A stretch of 64,000 nt of DNA from Euglena gracilis (lineage: Eukaryota; Euglenida; Euglenophyceae; Euglenales). The stretch covers positions 58,535,155-58,599,154 of the forward strand of contig CP154956.1 in assembly GCA_039621445.1 (NCBI GenBank), read 5' to 3'. The translations under genes were made by a program, and so were the position numbers. The notes under the pieces are model-generated. The model made no database searches and was not told the origin of the DNA. It worked only from the letters and a program-made list of their open reading frames with translations. This document shows positions 9,905-54,686 of this stretch, piece by piece (position 1 is the first letter of the stretch; every line of letters starts with the position of its first letter).

Positions 9905-10262
9905 AGTACCCCCCTGGGGGGGGGCTAGACTGCAGCTAGTCCAAATTTGGCTAGTGGGTTTTCTAGCAGACCCCCCCCCCCCCGGGGGGGTCTGCTAGCA
10001 GGGCTAGCTAGTGGAAAATTTTTTTCCAGTGACCGGCGCGAAGTGGCGGAATTTTTTTTGGGACCCCCAAAATGGCCAAAAATGCCCGTTTTTGGCCATT
10101 TTTTGGAATTTTTGGAACAAAATCAGCCAAAAACCTGTTAAAAACCTCATTTTTCCAGTCCGGGGGACCCCGGACCCCCCCCCCCCCCGGGGAGGGAGGG
10201 TCTTGCTAGTCCACTTTTTCCAGTGTCTAGCCGATTGGCTAGCCAGTACCCCCCGGGTCCTT
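9905..10262. mobile_element. C/G-run element rich in GCTAGC words
   Basis: Both ends contain CAGTACCCCCC. Inside, GCTAG words alternate with C-runs and G-runs: TCTAGCAGACCCCC is followed by GGGGGTCTGCTAGCA, and another pair surrounds 10160-10215. It shares the design of the C-capped elements. Its exact limits are uncertain. Confidence 0.5.
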
Positions 10263-10689
10263 AAGCAAATACCTGGAGCGTACCTGCCCACATACTCTCC
10301 TCATTTGGGGAACTATTTGTTTATTGTCAATGGAGCTAGGGATTGCTCCCCCTCACTTACCATCCCCCCCAAAAGGTCAAAAAATTTTTTCCGGCGCTTC
10401 GCACTGAAAAAGTTTAGCATTTTTGACCAAATTTTATCAAAAAGTAAGTGTTGAAATGGCACTTTCAGTCGATTTGAGTCCTAAAAATGGCCCTTTTTGA
10501 CCGCGCATCTGTAGAAGAGGGAGGAGGCATTCCACTTTCATCAGTTCCATCCGCCATATCACATTCTTTGTTGGTGTAGTCTATTTTAAGATTAACATCC
10601 TGTAGCACAATGAACGCGACTCTTCCTCCCATTCCACCAGTGACAAATGTCCCCCCCAGAAAAATGCGGATGCCCAAAAATCGCGCCCA

Positions 10690-10835
10690 CAATGGATCAA
10701 AGATTTTGTCCAGAAGGCTTCAAAAATTTTGTCAAAATATTTCTGGAATTGGTCAAAATCTTCCTAAAATTTTGTCAAAAAATTCCAAAGATCTTGTCAA
10801 AAATTGAGTTAAATTCATGTCAAAGATTTTGTCAT
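10690..10835 (-). repeat. Degenerate tandem repeat, inverse arm
   Basis: Imperfect copies of ATTTTGTCAAAA, the inverse of the array at 9440-9650. Confidence 0.65.
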
Positions 10836-10969
10836 TCTTGACTCAAGAATACGGGCGTTAGCTGTAATAATGGACGAAGGTACCTAAGAATGGACAAAAA
10901 AAGGCTCAAATATTGTTGGAAATGGTTTCAAGTGACCCAAAAATGTAGCCCCTCTTGTAGAAATTCGAA

Positions 10970-11245
10970 AGATAATTCAAAACGCACATCCGAAATTAAG
11001 ATTTGGCTCCCAACATGAAGCATTTGCAGACCAAATTTTGGCATTAGGTGCTGAAACTAAGCAATTTTCACCCCAAAATATGCCACTCATGCCAACCAAA
11101 ATTGTGCATTTTCCACATGAAAACGGGATTTTACACAAAATTGGGCATTTGCCACTCAAAATTAGGAATTTACACATGAAAATAGGAATTTCCTCCTCAA
11201 CATTAGGAATTTGACACTCAAAATTTGGAACTGGCACGCCAAATT
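10970..11245. repeat. Decayed A/T-rich tandem repeat, period about 28 bp
   Basis: Recurring pieces such as GCATTTGCCACTCAAAATT and AGGAATTTACACATGAAAAT are spaced about 25-30 bp apart. No coding is supported. Similar decayed text occurs at 16900-17060. Confidence 0.5.
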
Positions 11246-11353
11246 AGGCATTTGCTACCCATATGAGATAGACAACCCGACCCGGCTTCCGTCACGCCGT
11301 CGGCCAGCCGTCGGCCAGCCGTCGGCCAGCCGTCGGCCAGCCGTGTGCTCCCC

Positions 11354-12041
11354 CCTTAGTTTGCGAATTTAAGTACCGATAATCCAGTACCAGCCTCCAA
11401 TTTTTCTAACCTTATGGGTCTGGGGGCTTAGGAACCACAAAAGCTTGGGAGGTCCATTCACTTTTGGAAGTGATGATCCACTTCCGCTCTATGAGCTTTT
11501 CAATCATTTCATTCAGAGCTACATCTCTTTCTCCTGAACAACGGAATAATTTCTGATGCATTGGCTTTTCGCCTTCCTTAAGCTCAATTTTGCAAACACC
11601 AAAAGGTCCGCGAATAGCGGGATCTATATCGCAAGCGTAAACAGGATTCTCCAAAACACCAGAAAATTCGCGACTGATGCGCGTACAAAATTCTGCTGAA
11701 TTGGGGTGCTGTCCTGCACTTTCAATGACAGCGGAAACCTGTTTATGGGTCATATCAACCATAGGGGGGGGGGCAGAACGGTGATGCCTATCGGCATTAT
11801 GGAGAAAAGCCGTAGCGGCTCCCACATGGTCGGTATGATTCAACACACTAACATTCAGGGGTGGAGACTGAGAGACATTGAAAGCATCAAAGAAACAAAT
11901 GCGAAAAATGATTTCTTGAAAAGGTGGTAATACCACTCCACGGAAATCCTCAAATAAAGGAACATCGTTTGGTAGGCCCCACCAATAAAATGTGACATAA
12001 GTCAAATTTTGAAACCATTCCGCTTCGGGATTCAGGAACAA
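11354..12041 (-). pseudogene. Gypsy pol: region before RT and RT N-terminus
   Basis: The frame from 12041 ends at 11412. It contains the conserved stretch leading into RT (GVCKIELKEGEKPMHQKLF, then IEKLIERKWIITSKSEWTSQ). Two stops follow at 11411-11400, and then RT block 1, RLVLDYRYLNSQTK, runs to the edge of the nested element at 11353. The upstream half has no protease motif that I can identify; a VLNHTDHVG or ENPVYACDID segment might mark the end of a spacer. Confidence 0.7.
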
Positions 12042-12480
12042 GTAATGCGCCTCGCGCTTGATCCTGGAAAATCTTATCTACAACAAGCGGTATAAGTTTT
12101 TGGGGGGGATGCATCCATAGGATAGTGTCTCCCCAAAACTTATCAAAAGCGTTAGAATGTTGCGACCAATGTCGCGGTAATCGCGAATGCGCGTTGGAAG
12201 AGAATGCATCAATTTCTAAGGTCAAATCAAAGGAATCCGCCATATCGGCGATTTTTGAAAACCAATGTTTCAAAATTCGATATTGACCAAACTGAAAGGC
12301 ATTCCAGGTATCCTTGGTGTATTTGGAGATCTGCTCAACATCCTGAAGGGGGGGAACACGCTGTAACACAGAACTACACAATTTTGAATCATCCACACAC
12401 ATGGCCATAGGACTCAATCCAGGGAGACCTTGGGTGGGTTGGGCATATCCCCAGTCATCAGTAATGCGCGATAGCGCGGA
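12042..12480 (-). pseudogene. Methyltransferase-like segment upstream of gypsy RT
   Basis: The minus strand encodes [33 protein letters not shown] and ARGALLVPE in order. That spacing resembles a segment known from DIRS and some gypsy-type elements of algae and oomycetes, with a D-x-F-A-like start, a W-x-NPP-F motif and an LVP-x-W end, often compared with phage-type adenine methyltransferases. Here the NPP motif reads HPP, so activity is doubtful. A frame change near 12035 links it to the RT-side frame. Confidence 0.4.
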
Positions 12481-12487
12481 ATGCGCG

Positions 12488-12880
12488 ATATATATATATA
12501 TATGTATATATATATGTATATATGTATATATGTGTATATATATGTATATATACATATATACATATATATACATATATATGTATATAGATGTGTATATATA
12601 ATGTAGATTTGTATATATAGTATATATAACATAATATAATAATATAGATATATATATATATATATATATATTATATAATGTATATATATATAAGATATAC
12701 AGGTATATATAATAATATATATATAGATTAGTATTATATATATATATATATATATATATTATTAATATATATAATATAATATATATATTAATTATATTAT
12801 ATAGATATATAGATATATATATATATATATATAATATATATATAGATATAATATATATAGTATATAGATAATAAATTATC
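12488..12880. repeat. TA-rich microsatellite
   Basis: Nearly 400 bases of alternating TA with scattered G or C (TATATATG, TATAGATA). It separates the gypsy remnant from the zinc-finger remnant, so the frame running through it is accidental. Confidence 0.95.
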
Positions 12881-13079
12881 CAGGGACAGATATAGACAGG
12901 GATGGTCAGACACAGCCGCACCAATGCAGCAACCAATGGCAAAATTGCACGAATTGCCAGCCACAGGTGACCTTTGGCGAATTTGCCACAACGCAGTTTC
13001 TGAACCATCGAAATGACACACACATTTTTCTGTAGCCTATTTTCCACAAAACCTGGGAACATCAAATTTTGGCAAGCTT

Positions 13080-13727
13080 GTTGAAGTGAGGAAAAGCTTT
13101 GCTGAATGCGAAATGCAAATTTGCAACTGATAAAAATCGCCCGAACCCAGTTCGCCTGAACCCAAACGTTCCACAGCCCTTTTCCAGCTCTTGAAACCTT
13201 TCTCGACAAAGGCCACTCTTGAACCAGAACACTTCGATGACAAGTGCAGCATTAGCATTAATGTGTCGCCACCCCCGTAACCCCCCAATGACCCCCCCGT
13301 TACCTCCAAATTGGACCTTCGTGGTAGACAAAAAAACTTGCTCAGAAACCAGTGCAGATTCCAACAGAACGTCCCAGTTTTAGCCCCCCCCCCCACAAAA
13401 ATGCTGTCTCCTCCCACCGTTTCGCCCCCATTGATCACGAGCCCATTTGACATTTTGAAAATTTCAAAAAAAACCAATGCTGAATGTGGGTAGTGGAATG
13501 TTCAATTGAGATGCTTCTTCGCACACTTCACAAAAAACAAACTCCTTCACACGATCATATCTCAACCGCGGGAACTGATCTTTCCACGTTGCAAGATACT
13601 TGCGCCCAACAGCCTCCGCTGTCCGGGCTGTAGTTGGGCCTGTAGGAGGATCTTCATGTTCTTCGTGAGGTCCTTGGGGTTCCCCCTCAACCACACACGT
13701 TGAGGATGCATTAACAGTTGGCAGCAT
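13080..13727 (-). pseudogene. TTF-type zinc finger remnant, probably hAT transposase N-terminus
   Basis: 13727-13464 encodes RKYLATWKDQFPRLRYD followed by EFVFCEVCEEAS. After about 215 bp without matching sequence, another frame (13290-13080) gives [17 protein letters not shown] and then [13 protein letters not shown] tryptophan-rich block, a CxxC pair, a GFxxWKxA block and a later histidine form the layout of the TTF zinc finger found at the start of many hAT-type and related transposase proteins. The intervening stretch contains a C-run and could be an intron or an insertion. The catalytic domain was not found. Confidence 0.45.
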
Positions 13728-13812
13728 TCTTGGGGGCCAAAAACCTTTTCATCAGTCTGAGGAGAAGTAGATGATTTAAAATGTTGGAACTCGTGTTCAA
13801 AAAATTACTATA

Positions 13813-13925
13813 AAAATTCGGGGGGGGGGGCGTCAGGGGGGGTCGAGAGACAACTTTTCTGAAAATTTTCTCGGGGGGGGGGGCGAAAAAATCTCGGGGG
13901 GGCGGTCGCCCCCCCCGCCCCCCCA
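13813..13925. other. G-run and C-run cluster
   Basis: Three G-runs (AATTCGGGGGG, TCTCGGGGGG twice) are followed by C-runs ending CCCCCCAGTTCC. It has the texture of a C-capped element, but no clear matching ends. Confidence 0.4.
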
Positions 13926-13936
13926 GTTCCTACACC

Positions 13937-14209
13937 AATGTGTATATATATGTATATATACATATACTCCCTCTCTTCTATCTCCTATTTAGATCTCTAT
14001 AGCATGTCATCTCTGTATCTCTCTGTCCCTCTCGTCTCTCTCTGTCCTCCTGTCCTCTCTGTTCTCTGTCTCTCTCTGTCTATCTTGTTCTCTCTGTGGT
14101 GTTGTGTCTCTCTCTCTTCTCTTCTCTTCTCTCTCTCTCTCTCTCTCCTCTCCTCTCTCTCGCTCCTCTCTCTCTCTATCTCTCTCTCTTCTCCTCTCTC
14201 TCTCTCTCT

Positions 14210-14257
<48 letters not shown>

Positions 14258-14262
14258 GTGCC
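13937..14262. repeat. TA then CT-rich microsatellite
   Basis: A short TATATG stretch leads into about 290 bases of imperfect CT repeats, pure CT at 14219-14255. Confidence 0.9.
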
Positions 14263-14467
14263 CCCCCCCCCCTCCCCTCTTCCCCCCCCCCTAATTGTCG
14301 CCCCCCCCCTTTTGGGGGGGCGACAATTAGGGGTGGGGGTACCCATGGACCCATGGACATGTAGGGTAAATTGAGTAACCCCACCCCTAATTGTCACCCA
14401 CCCCTATTTGTCGCCGCGGGGGTCAAAACGCTCCCTGGGGGGGTGCCATATAGGGGGGGGGTCACGT
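14263..14467. mobile_element. C-capped elements with word TAATTGTC
   Basis: 14282-14341 is an inverted repeat, CCCCCTAATTGTCGCCCCC against GGGGGCGACAATTAGGGG. A second block at 14384-14467 repeats CCCCTAATTGTCACCC and CCCCTATTTGTCGCC. These may be one disrupted element. Confidence 0.6.
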
Positions 14468-14603
14468 TATATATATGTATATATATGTGTGTATATATAC
14501 ATATATATATACATACATACATATATATGTATATATATATATATATGTATATATATAGATATTATATATATATATAGATATATATATATATATAATATAT
14601 ATA

Positions 14604-14641
<38 letters not shown>
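14468..14641. repeat. TA microsatellite
   Basis: About 175 bases of TA with TATATATG and TATATACA variants. Confidence 0.95.
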
Positions 14642-14643
<2 letters not shown>

Positions 14644-14960
14644 ATTTTTCGACGTTTTGACCCAAAAATGGCTGAGTGCACCGGCCAGGGGCCCCTTCCA
14701 GGGGGGGGCATGGGGGGGTCTGGGTCGGATTTTTTTTTTTTGCTCAAAAACACTTTTTTTGATGTTCTAAAGTGAAAAAAAGTATTTTTGAGGAAAAAGA
14801 GTTCCAGAATTTTGGGTCCCAACCTGCCTTCCGACCCCCCCTCGCCCAGCCACCCTCAGACCCCCCTGCAGGGGTCCCCGAATACCCAAAGCTGGCACAA
14901 CCAGGCCCCGGGAACCTCAAAAACGGTCACCCCCCCCCCCCCTTTAAACCGTGTGTCGAG
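14642..14960. other. Non-coding, two short G/C runs
   Basis: No gene is supported here. The stretch holds GGGGGGGCATGGGGGGG at 14700-14718 and a C-run at 14930-14941, with A/T-rich sequence between. Confidence 0.5.
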
Positions 14961-14968
14961 GCTCTGGG

Positions 14969-15056
14969 TTCACGCCCGAACCGGTGTCTTGGACACCGGT
15001 TCGGGCGGAAATTTTCCCGCCCGAACCGGTGTCCAAGACACCGGTTCGGGCGGGAA
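14969..15056. repeat. Palindrome cluster, GCCCGAACCGGTGTC, left group
   Basis: Two nearly perfect palindromes of 33-37 bp each, GCCCGAACCGGTGTC facing GACACCGGTTCGGGC across a 3-4 base centre (TTG or CAA). The same arm recurs at 15765-15935, about 750 bp away. Confidence 0.9.
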
Positions 15057-15074
15057 ACCGGTGACTTGGACTAC

Positions 15075-15750
15075 CGGAGAGGTTCTTGGCGTTCTGTTGA
15101 TTGCTCTGACACGCTTTTTGTTTTGGGTATTCCACCAAAACTTCGGTCACCCCCTCCCGCTCTGACGGATGAAAACACCTCACCGTCAGCTCCAAAAACG
15201 TCTCAGGCTTTGGCCCAAATTGTAGGCAATCAACAATAAATTCCCTCTGGTTCTCCAAAAAGTGGTTCCAGTTTTTCAAGTCAAAGAGCCGCAAAATTTC
15301 TTCCTCGGACACTGCAGGCACCTCCTGTTCTTCGGCTTTTTGCTTTTGGCATTCACAAAATTTCTTTGCACTGGGTGGCGGCTGCCTGTTGCTTCTTGTC
15401 ACCGTGATCAAAACGGCACGCGACTTTTACCGTCCAAAGGGCAAATGCCAAGAGCCAGTCGTCCAGTTTGTCAAATGTTGCCCCACGCAGCTCGCAAACC
15501 TTTTGGAAATCCCGGGCAGCTGCCAGCACCACCATTTTGCCTTTCACAAGACCACCACGGGGGCAACTGTTGACAAATGTTTCCCCAAACAAAAGTGAGT
15601 GGGCTGCTGGGGTTTCCCGAGGTGCGGCGGCAGCCTCAAGACCGTATTACTATTCTTGGAAGGTTTTTCCTTCATGTACGCCGGCCAGGTTACTACCGTG
15701 TGCACCAGTGCGCTGCCCCAACCCCCCACACCAGCAGAATTTTTGGCTCG
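15075..15750 (-). pseudogene. Unassigned minus-strand coding remnant between palindrome groups
   Basis: Three overlapping frames look coding: 15750-15544 (TWPAYMKEKPSKNSNTVLRL), 15592-15353 (RDFQKVCELRGATFDKLDDW, then KVACRFDHGDKK) and 15360-15100 (EEEILRLFDLKNWNHFLENQ, then FGPKPETFLELTV). They suggest one protein with two or three frame breaks or introns. The family is not recognised. It lies between two groups of the same palindrome, as cargo of a mobile element would. Confidence 0.35.
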
Positions 15751-15764
15751 TGACCGTGTGTCCC

Positions 15765-15935
15765 TAGACACCGGTTCGGGCGTGAACCCAGAGCCTCCGA
15801 TACACGGTTTCAAAAACTGTGTCCAAGACATCGGTTCGGGCGTGAACCCGGTGACTAGGACACCGGTTCGGGCGGTAGCCCGAACCGGTGTCCTAGTAAC
15901 CGGGTTCACGCCCGAACCGGTGTCTTGGACACAGT
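15765..15935. repeat. Palindrome cluster, GCCCGAACCGGTGTC, right group
   Basis: Five arms of GACACCGGTTCGGGC or its inverse lie here, two forming a palindrome around 15875. GTGAACCC follows or precedes several arms. Confidence 0.9.
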
Positions 15936-16261
15936 TCTCGATATAAAAACTCATGATTGACCCCCTGGTTTGGGTCCCAACTCCTCGTCTAGCCCGAGAT
16001 ACAGCCAATTTACGGTTTCGGGCCCCGAACGGGCCCAAAATGGCCAAAACTGGCAAAACTGGCCCAAAACCGCAAAACGGCCGTATGCGAGGAGTTGGCC
16101 CAAACCGCGCATACCGATCGACAGGGCGTCCCAAAGTTGTGGAAGGAGGCCCCTAACCTATAGGTTATTCTCTTTGGGGGCCAGGAAATCCAATCACATC
16201 GATAATCCTCGGGGCTCCCGACCTACCCAGGGGGGGGGGGCGGGGGGGGGGGGACCCCCCG
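15936..16261. other. Non-coding stretch with short repeats
   Basis: Words such as GGCCAAAACTGGC recur near 16035-16075, and long G-runs lie at 16231-16250. No gene is supported. Confidence 0.5.
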
Positions 16262-16313
16262 TCGCCGGGGTGGTAAGCTTCGCTCTTACTCTAAAGAAAT
16301 AAGAGCTCAGCGA
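16262..16313 (+). repeat. Dispersed repeat R1, right end only
   Basis: GTGGTAAGCTTCGCTCTTAC to AAGAGCTCAGCGA, identical in layout to the ends of the copies at 1-298 and 26080-26356, again meeting a C-run. Confidence 0.8.
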
Positions 16314-16656
16314 CCCCCCCCACTTATAAGTCCCCCGGGGTTTATAGGATCTGGTTTGGTTGGTCAGCCGAAGGGGGGGGGGTGGTAAATGGGGGGTTAG
16401 AAGTAAGGAATTGTTGGTTAAAACCGACCCCCCAAAATGAACCCGAAACACCCCAAATTCGCAATTTTTGACAAATTTGGACAAAAATGGCACTCAAAAA
16501 GTTGGGGTTGTGTCGAAAAAAAAATCGTTCGCGGCCGCTTTTTTTCTTCCCCAGGGCGGTTGGGGGGGTTATAGTCAAGGTTTGGTTGATCGGCCCGAGG
16601 GGGGGGCCGGGGGGGGGGGGGGGTTGTACGTGGGGGGGTTATAAGTGGGGGGGGGG
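16314..16656. mobile_element. C-capped element (343 bp), word ACTTATAAGT
   Basis: The left end is CCCCCCCACTTATAAGTCCC and the right end GGGTTATAAGTGGGGGG. A further inner pair, GGTTGGTCAGCCGAAGG near 16357 and GGTTGATCGGCCCGAGG near 16582, suggests a two-part interior. Confidence 0.65.
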
Positions 16657-17784
16657 TTCAGGCCATGTTTACGTGGACAAAGGATGTCGCTTTTTTATTT
16701 TTTGGGGGAAAATTGATTTGGCGATAGTCAGTTGAATAATCTAGGGAAAGGCGTGGTTAATTGAAATTTGGTCGATGCCAATCCCCCCATTAACATGGTT
16801 AATCACTTGAACCCAAATTAATTGCTTGGGCAAAATTATTATTGCCCAAGCCTGAAGAGTCTCAAAAACAAGAGCCTCACAACTCAGGTTTGGAAATTTG
16901 AGGGTGCAATTTTTTTTATGGTTGGAAATTGCCTAATCTTGGTTAAAATTTGGTTGTGCTGCCAAATTGCAAGTTTTGAGGCTAAATAATTCGGGTCTGG
17001 TGATTTTTTTTGGTGCTAACATCCAAGTTTTCTACGAGGAAATTCCCAATTTGTGAAATATTTTTGGTGCTGGTAATTCTCGCTGTGTGACTCACAGGAG
17101 AATACGGTGATCCACATCCTTGTATTAATGCAGAATCAACTTGTCATCACTGGAGGCTGCATTTTCAGCATTTTAAGCCAATTTTTTGTCAATTTTGCCA
17201 GTTCTGGAGTTTTCTGGCCAATTTCGAGCATTTTTGGCCCAATTCGGGTCATTCTGTGGTCACCTTGCATGATTTTACCAAAAAGAGGCAGTCCAAATGA
17301 TTTTGGCCAAGTCGCGCCCCCCCCCCCCCAGTATTGACCAAGTCGTCCCCTTGCCTGAACTGTGGTTTGCGTGGCAAACAACAAGATCACAAATTGAAAA
17401 AAAACATTACTCTCACAAAACTGGCCTCAGATTTGCGCATCCTTGTGGCAGGCTGCTGGGGTACTGCTGTGTGGGGTGGGCTAGCTAGTGCGCACACCAT
17501 CGCCACAGCCCATGGCTAATATAGACTTTGAGGATTGAGGTTAAGAACTCACCCACAAAGCTCGAGGGGGTATGAAAACTTTTTTGGCACACTGTATATA
17601 TGAAGATTATGTATAGATAATTTTTTGTTTAAAAAACATTTCCCCCATTTTTGGCATTTTTTTCCTCCATATTTATCTTGCTTTTTTTTCCGCTGGAGAA
17701 CCTCAAGTGACAATTGGTTGTGAAATGGCATTTCATTTTTGTTCTTCCCATTCTCTTTAATCTTCCCATCCATCCGTTTTGCAG
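16657..17784. other. Upstream region of the dynamin-like gene
   Basis: The stretch is A/T-rich and mostly structureless. 17150-17270 resembles 9225-9355 (both start GGAGGCTGCATTTT and contain TTTGTCAATTTTGCCA), so a dispersed repeat lies here. A plus-strand frame at 17300-17488 is open but has no recognisable content. A promoter could not be identified. Confidence 0.45.
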
Positions 17785-17791
17785 CTGCCTC

Positions 17792-52253
<34,462 letters not shown>

Positions 52254-53725
52254 CCCTGCCATTGCTTTGCCCACTCTAACCCAGGCCGACGCCCAGTGCA
52301 TTCAGATTTTTTGAATTGATTTCTGACAGGGCACCCTTGAATATCGTTTCAATTAAAGGGTGTGAAAGTACATGTTGAGCTTTACGTTGAGCTGAGTTTT
52401 CGATTTAAGGTGGGCTGAGAGGTGGTTAACATTTCTCAAACTCTCTGTTGTGCTTTCAAGCCACCCCCCCCCCCCTCCGAATTGATGCACTGAATGTGTG
52501 GTGTTTTTTCTAGCCGATCCGCTTATTTGTTTTCATTCTTATCGCCCTGTGAAGTCTCCTGCTCGTTACCCACTGCACAGATGCTTCCGCATTCGCCCTC
52601 CGTTTCATTTGAGCTTTATCCCTCCATTCGCTGAGGCCAGTTCATTTACAGAGTACCTTCAAAATTTTTCTGTTTTGGTCGATTTTTTGGGGGGTTTTCA
52701 TAAGCCGGAGGGACCCTGGAGGGGGTCCAGCAGCCAACCAACTCCTTTTCCAGCCAGCAGATCCCAGCCAGGCTGCTAACCCCCCTGGGGGGTCTCCTAA
52801 AATAAACTTTGGGCAACTGAGCTGAAATATCATTGCAGCAGCCCCCCCCCCCCCCGGAGTCTTTAAGAAAACCTTTGGGCTGTGTCGAATCCCTTCAGAG
52901 AAGTTGGCATCAGTGGCAACATCTGTTCTGTTGTCACAAGGAAACAGTTTGACCTTGATTTTTGAGAACTTTTCAATGTTTCTGACCATTTAATTCTTCT
53001 AAAGGAAACATAAGAAAGCACTCACATGATAGAGTTCGGCAGCATTTTTTGACTTACTCGGCCTTTTGCCTCGTCCGGTGGACCCCCCCCAGAACCAAAA
53101 TAGCAAGGTCCCCCTCCTGTGCAACCAGGGGTTTCCAACACCCAATGTTTCCAACACCTAATACCCCCACAGCAGCCCACACAGCGCGAATAATTTCATG
53201 TGGGGTATTGTGGGGGGTGTGGGGGGAGTGTGGGGGTGGGGGTGGGGGTGGGGGATGTGTGGGGGGGGTACTGTGGGGTTCTGTGGGGGCTCCTCGGGGT
53301 TTTCTTTTGAAACTCAGTGCAGAAGCAAACCTTTTTTCTGCCAACAGGTTGGACTCATTGCTTCTGTCCTCACCTCTTCCGTCCTCAAGGTCTTCGGATT
53401 GCCACGTCGCAGGTTTTCTTGCTTCTTCCCACATTGTATCTCTCGCTATCCTCCGCTCTCCTCTGACCAATTTACCTTTTTGGGGGGGCTAGCTGCTCAT
53501 CCGTGAACAAATTGCTGTTCAGTAATTGTCTTCTTTCTCATTTGAAAATTTTGATTGTACCCCGTCGAGTTTCGAGTGCAGAACAAAATTCCGTCCCCCT
53601 GTTTTATGGTCGGTTTCCTTCAGGCATACCGTCACCTTTCCTGGTTTGGTTAAGTATATTTTCTTCTCCTCTCAGCACATCAGAAAGAGGATGAAAGAAG
53701 AAGGAAGGAAGGAAGGAAGGAAGGA

Positions 53726-53757
<32 letters not shown>

Positions 53758-54566
53758 GAACACGAGGCCCAGAGTACCGACAGAATGAGTACCATCTCAA
53801 AGAGGGCATGCTTTTTGGAGTGAATGGAAAGCGGCGTTTTTTGTGTGGCTTTATTTATTTATTTAAATTCAGTCTGATATTTTCTGTGAATTTTCTTGGT
53901 TAAATACTGCCACGGAAATTTTATGGATCGTGTGAGGCGGTCTGGTGGGGTGTGCCCTACTTTGGGCTGAACTTGCAACCATTTGATGGGTTAAAATTCA
54001 GAACCCTCAGGGGATTAAATTGGTGGGTGCTCATTTGTTTTATTCTATGTAATTTCCCAGAGAGAAGGATGCCGAAGAAGAAAACCGATGGGATATCTCG
54101 TCAGATGAGTTGGTAGACTGGCAATTGCATTTTTCTTGTCCAGAAATGAATTGGCAGAATGGCTGTTGTATTTTTCATGGCAAAAAAAACAGCAGTTTCG
54201 TGACGCAGTCCATCTACTTTGTTCTTGTGTTTCTCATCCCGGTGTTCGCTTCCTTAACTGCTCACCTGACCAAACCTTTCACGGATTCCTGCAACCTTCC
54301 ATCCCACACCACTGCATTTTTTTAAAAAAAATGCCACAACCTGCATTTAAGAGAGATGAATTTCATGTCTGCCCTCCGAAAAATGACGAGACAGGTTGCC
54401 CGAGGTCAGACTTCAGGAGTAGGCTCCCTGAGCTCTCACCTCCTTGGAGTTAGAGCGTCCCATCTTGGCTTTGTGCTTCGCAAGGGGGGTCCCTCCGTCC
54501 TATGTCTGTAGGCCTCCCTGGACTACTGGAGCCTTTAGCCCCTTGGACACCTCGGGCTCCGCACTT
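52254..54566. other. Sequence 3' of the dynamin-like gene within the duplication
   Basis: No gene is assigned. Possible exon-like pieces are bordered by AG and GT: 53349-53390 (VGLIASVLTSSVLK), 53672 onward (HIRKRMKEE, running into a GGAA/GAAA array at 53700-53757) and 54059-54110 (EKDAEEENRWDISSDEL). They may belong to a neighbouring plus-strand gene. A TGGGGG-rich block lies at 53203-53285. Confidence 0.35.
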
Positions 54567-54686
54567 CCCCCCCAAGTGAGGTCATGCCTTGTTTGCCGGC
54601 TGTTTGAATGTGAATGTTTTTGGGTAGGTTAGGCCTTTCCCCTTTAGTGCCTTATTTTGCCGGGGTTGGCTGTTATTAATCGCCCT

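Larger units (their letters stand above)
9094..11353. mobile_element. 2.26-kb nested element with GGGGGAGCAC inverted ends
   Basis: The left end is GGGGGAGCAC (9094-9103) and the right end its exact inverse GTGCTCCCCC (11344-11353). Direct copies of an 11-bp unit, GTCGGCCAGCC, lie just inside each end (two left, four or more right). On the minus strand the gypsy RT reads ACTAAG before the element and AAGGATGAC after it, consistent with a 3-bp AAG duplication; removal gives a continuous RT frame. Inside are further insertions and A/T-rich degenerate repeats. A minus-strand frame at 10465-10692 (GGRVAFIVLQDVNLKIDY) may be a coding relic. Confidence 0.8.
5956..12480 (-). mobile_element. Decayed Ty3/gypsy chromovirus, pol region
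   Basis: Read from high to low coordinates, the minus strand carries a methyltransferase-like segment, reverse transcriptase, RNase H, integrase and a C-terminal chromodomain, the order of a Ty3/gypsy chromovirus. The copy is dead: it has many frameshifts and stops, an RT active-site change and at least four nested insertions (7647-7820, 8570-8814, 9094-11353, and a short one near 6690-6735). No LTR was identified at either end. The 5' side is cut by a TA microsatellite and a zinc-finger remnant. Confidence 0.85.

Noticed and set aside
12488-13209. Single 419-codon minus-strand protein spanning the TA array
   Set aside because: It joins a gypsy segment to a zinc-finger remnant through a microsatellite that happens to lack stops.
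14969-15935. CRISPR array from the repeated palindromes
   Set aside because: Spacing is irregular, there are no regular unique spacers and no cas genes, and the context is eukaryotic.
53049-53492. Paired plus and minus frames of about 140 codons containing Gly or Pro/His runs
   Set aside because: Driven by a TGGGGG-rich tract. Identity between duplicates reflects recent copying, not constraint.
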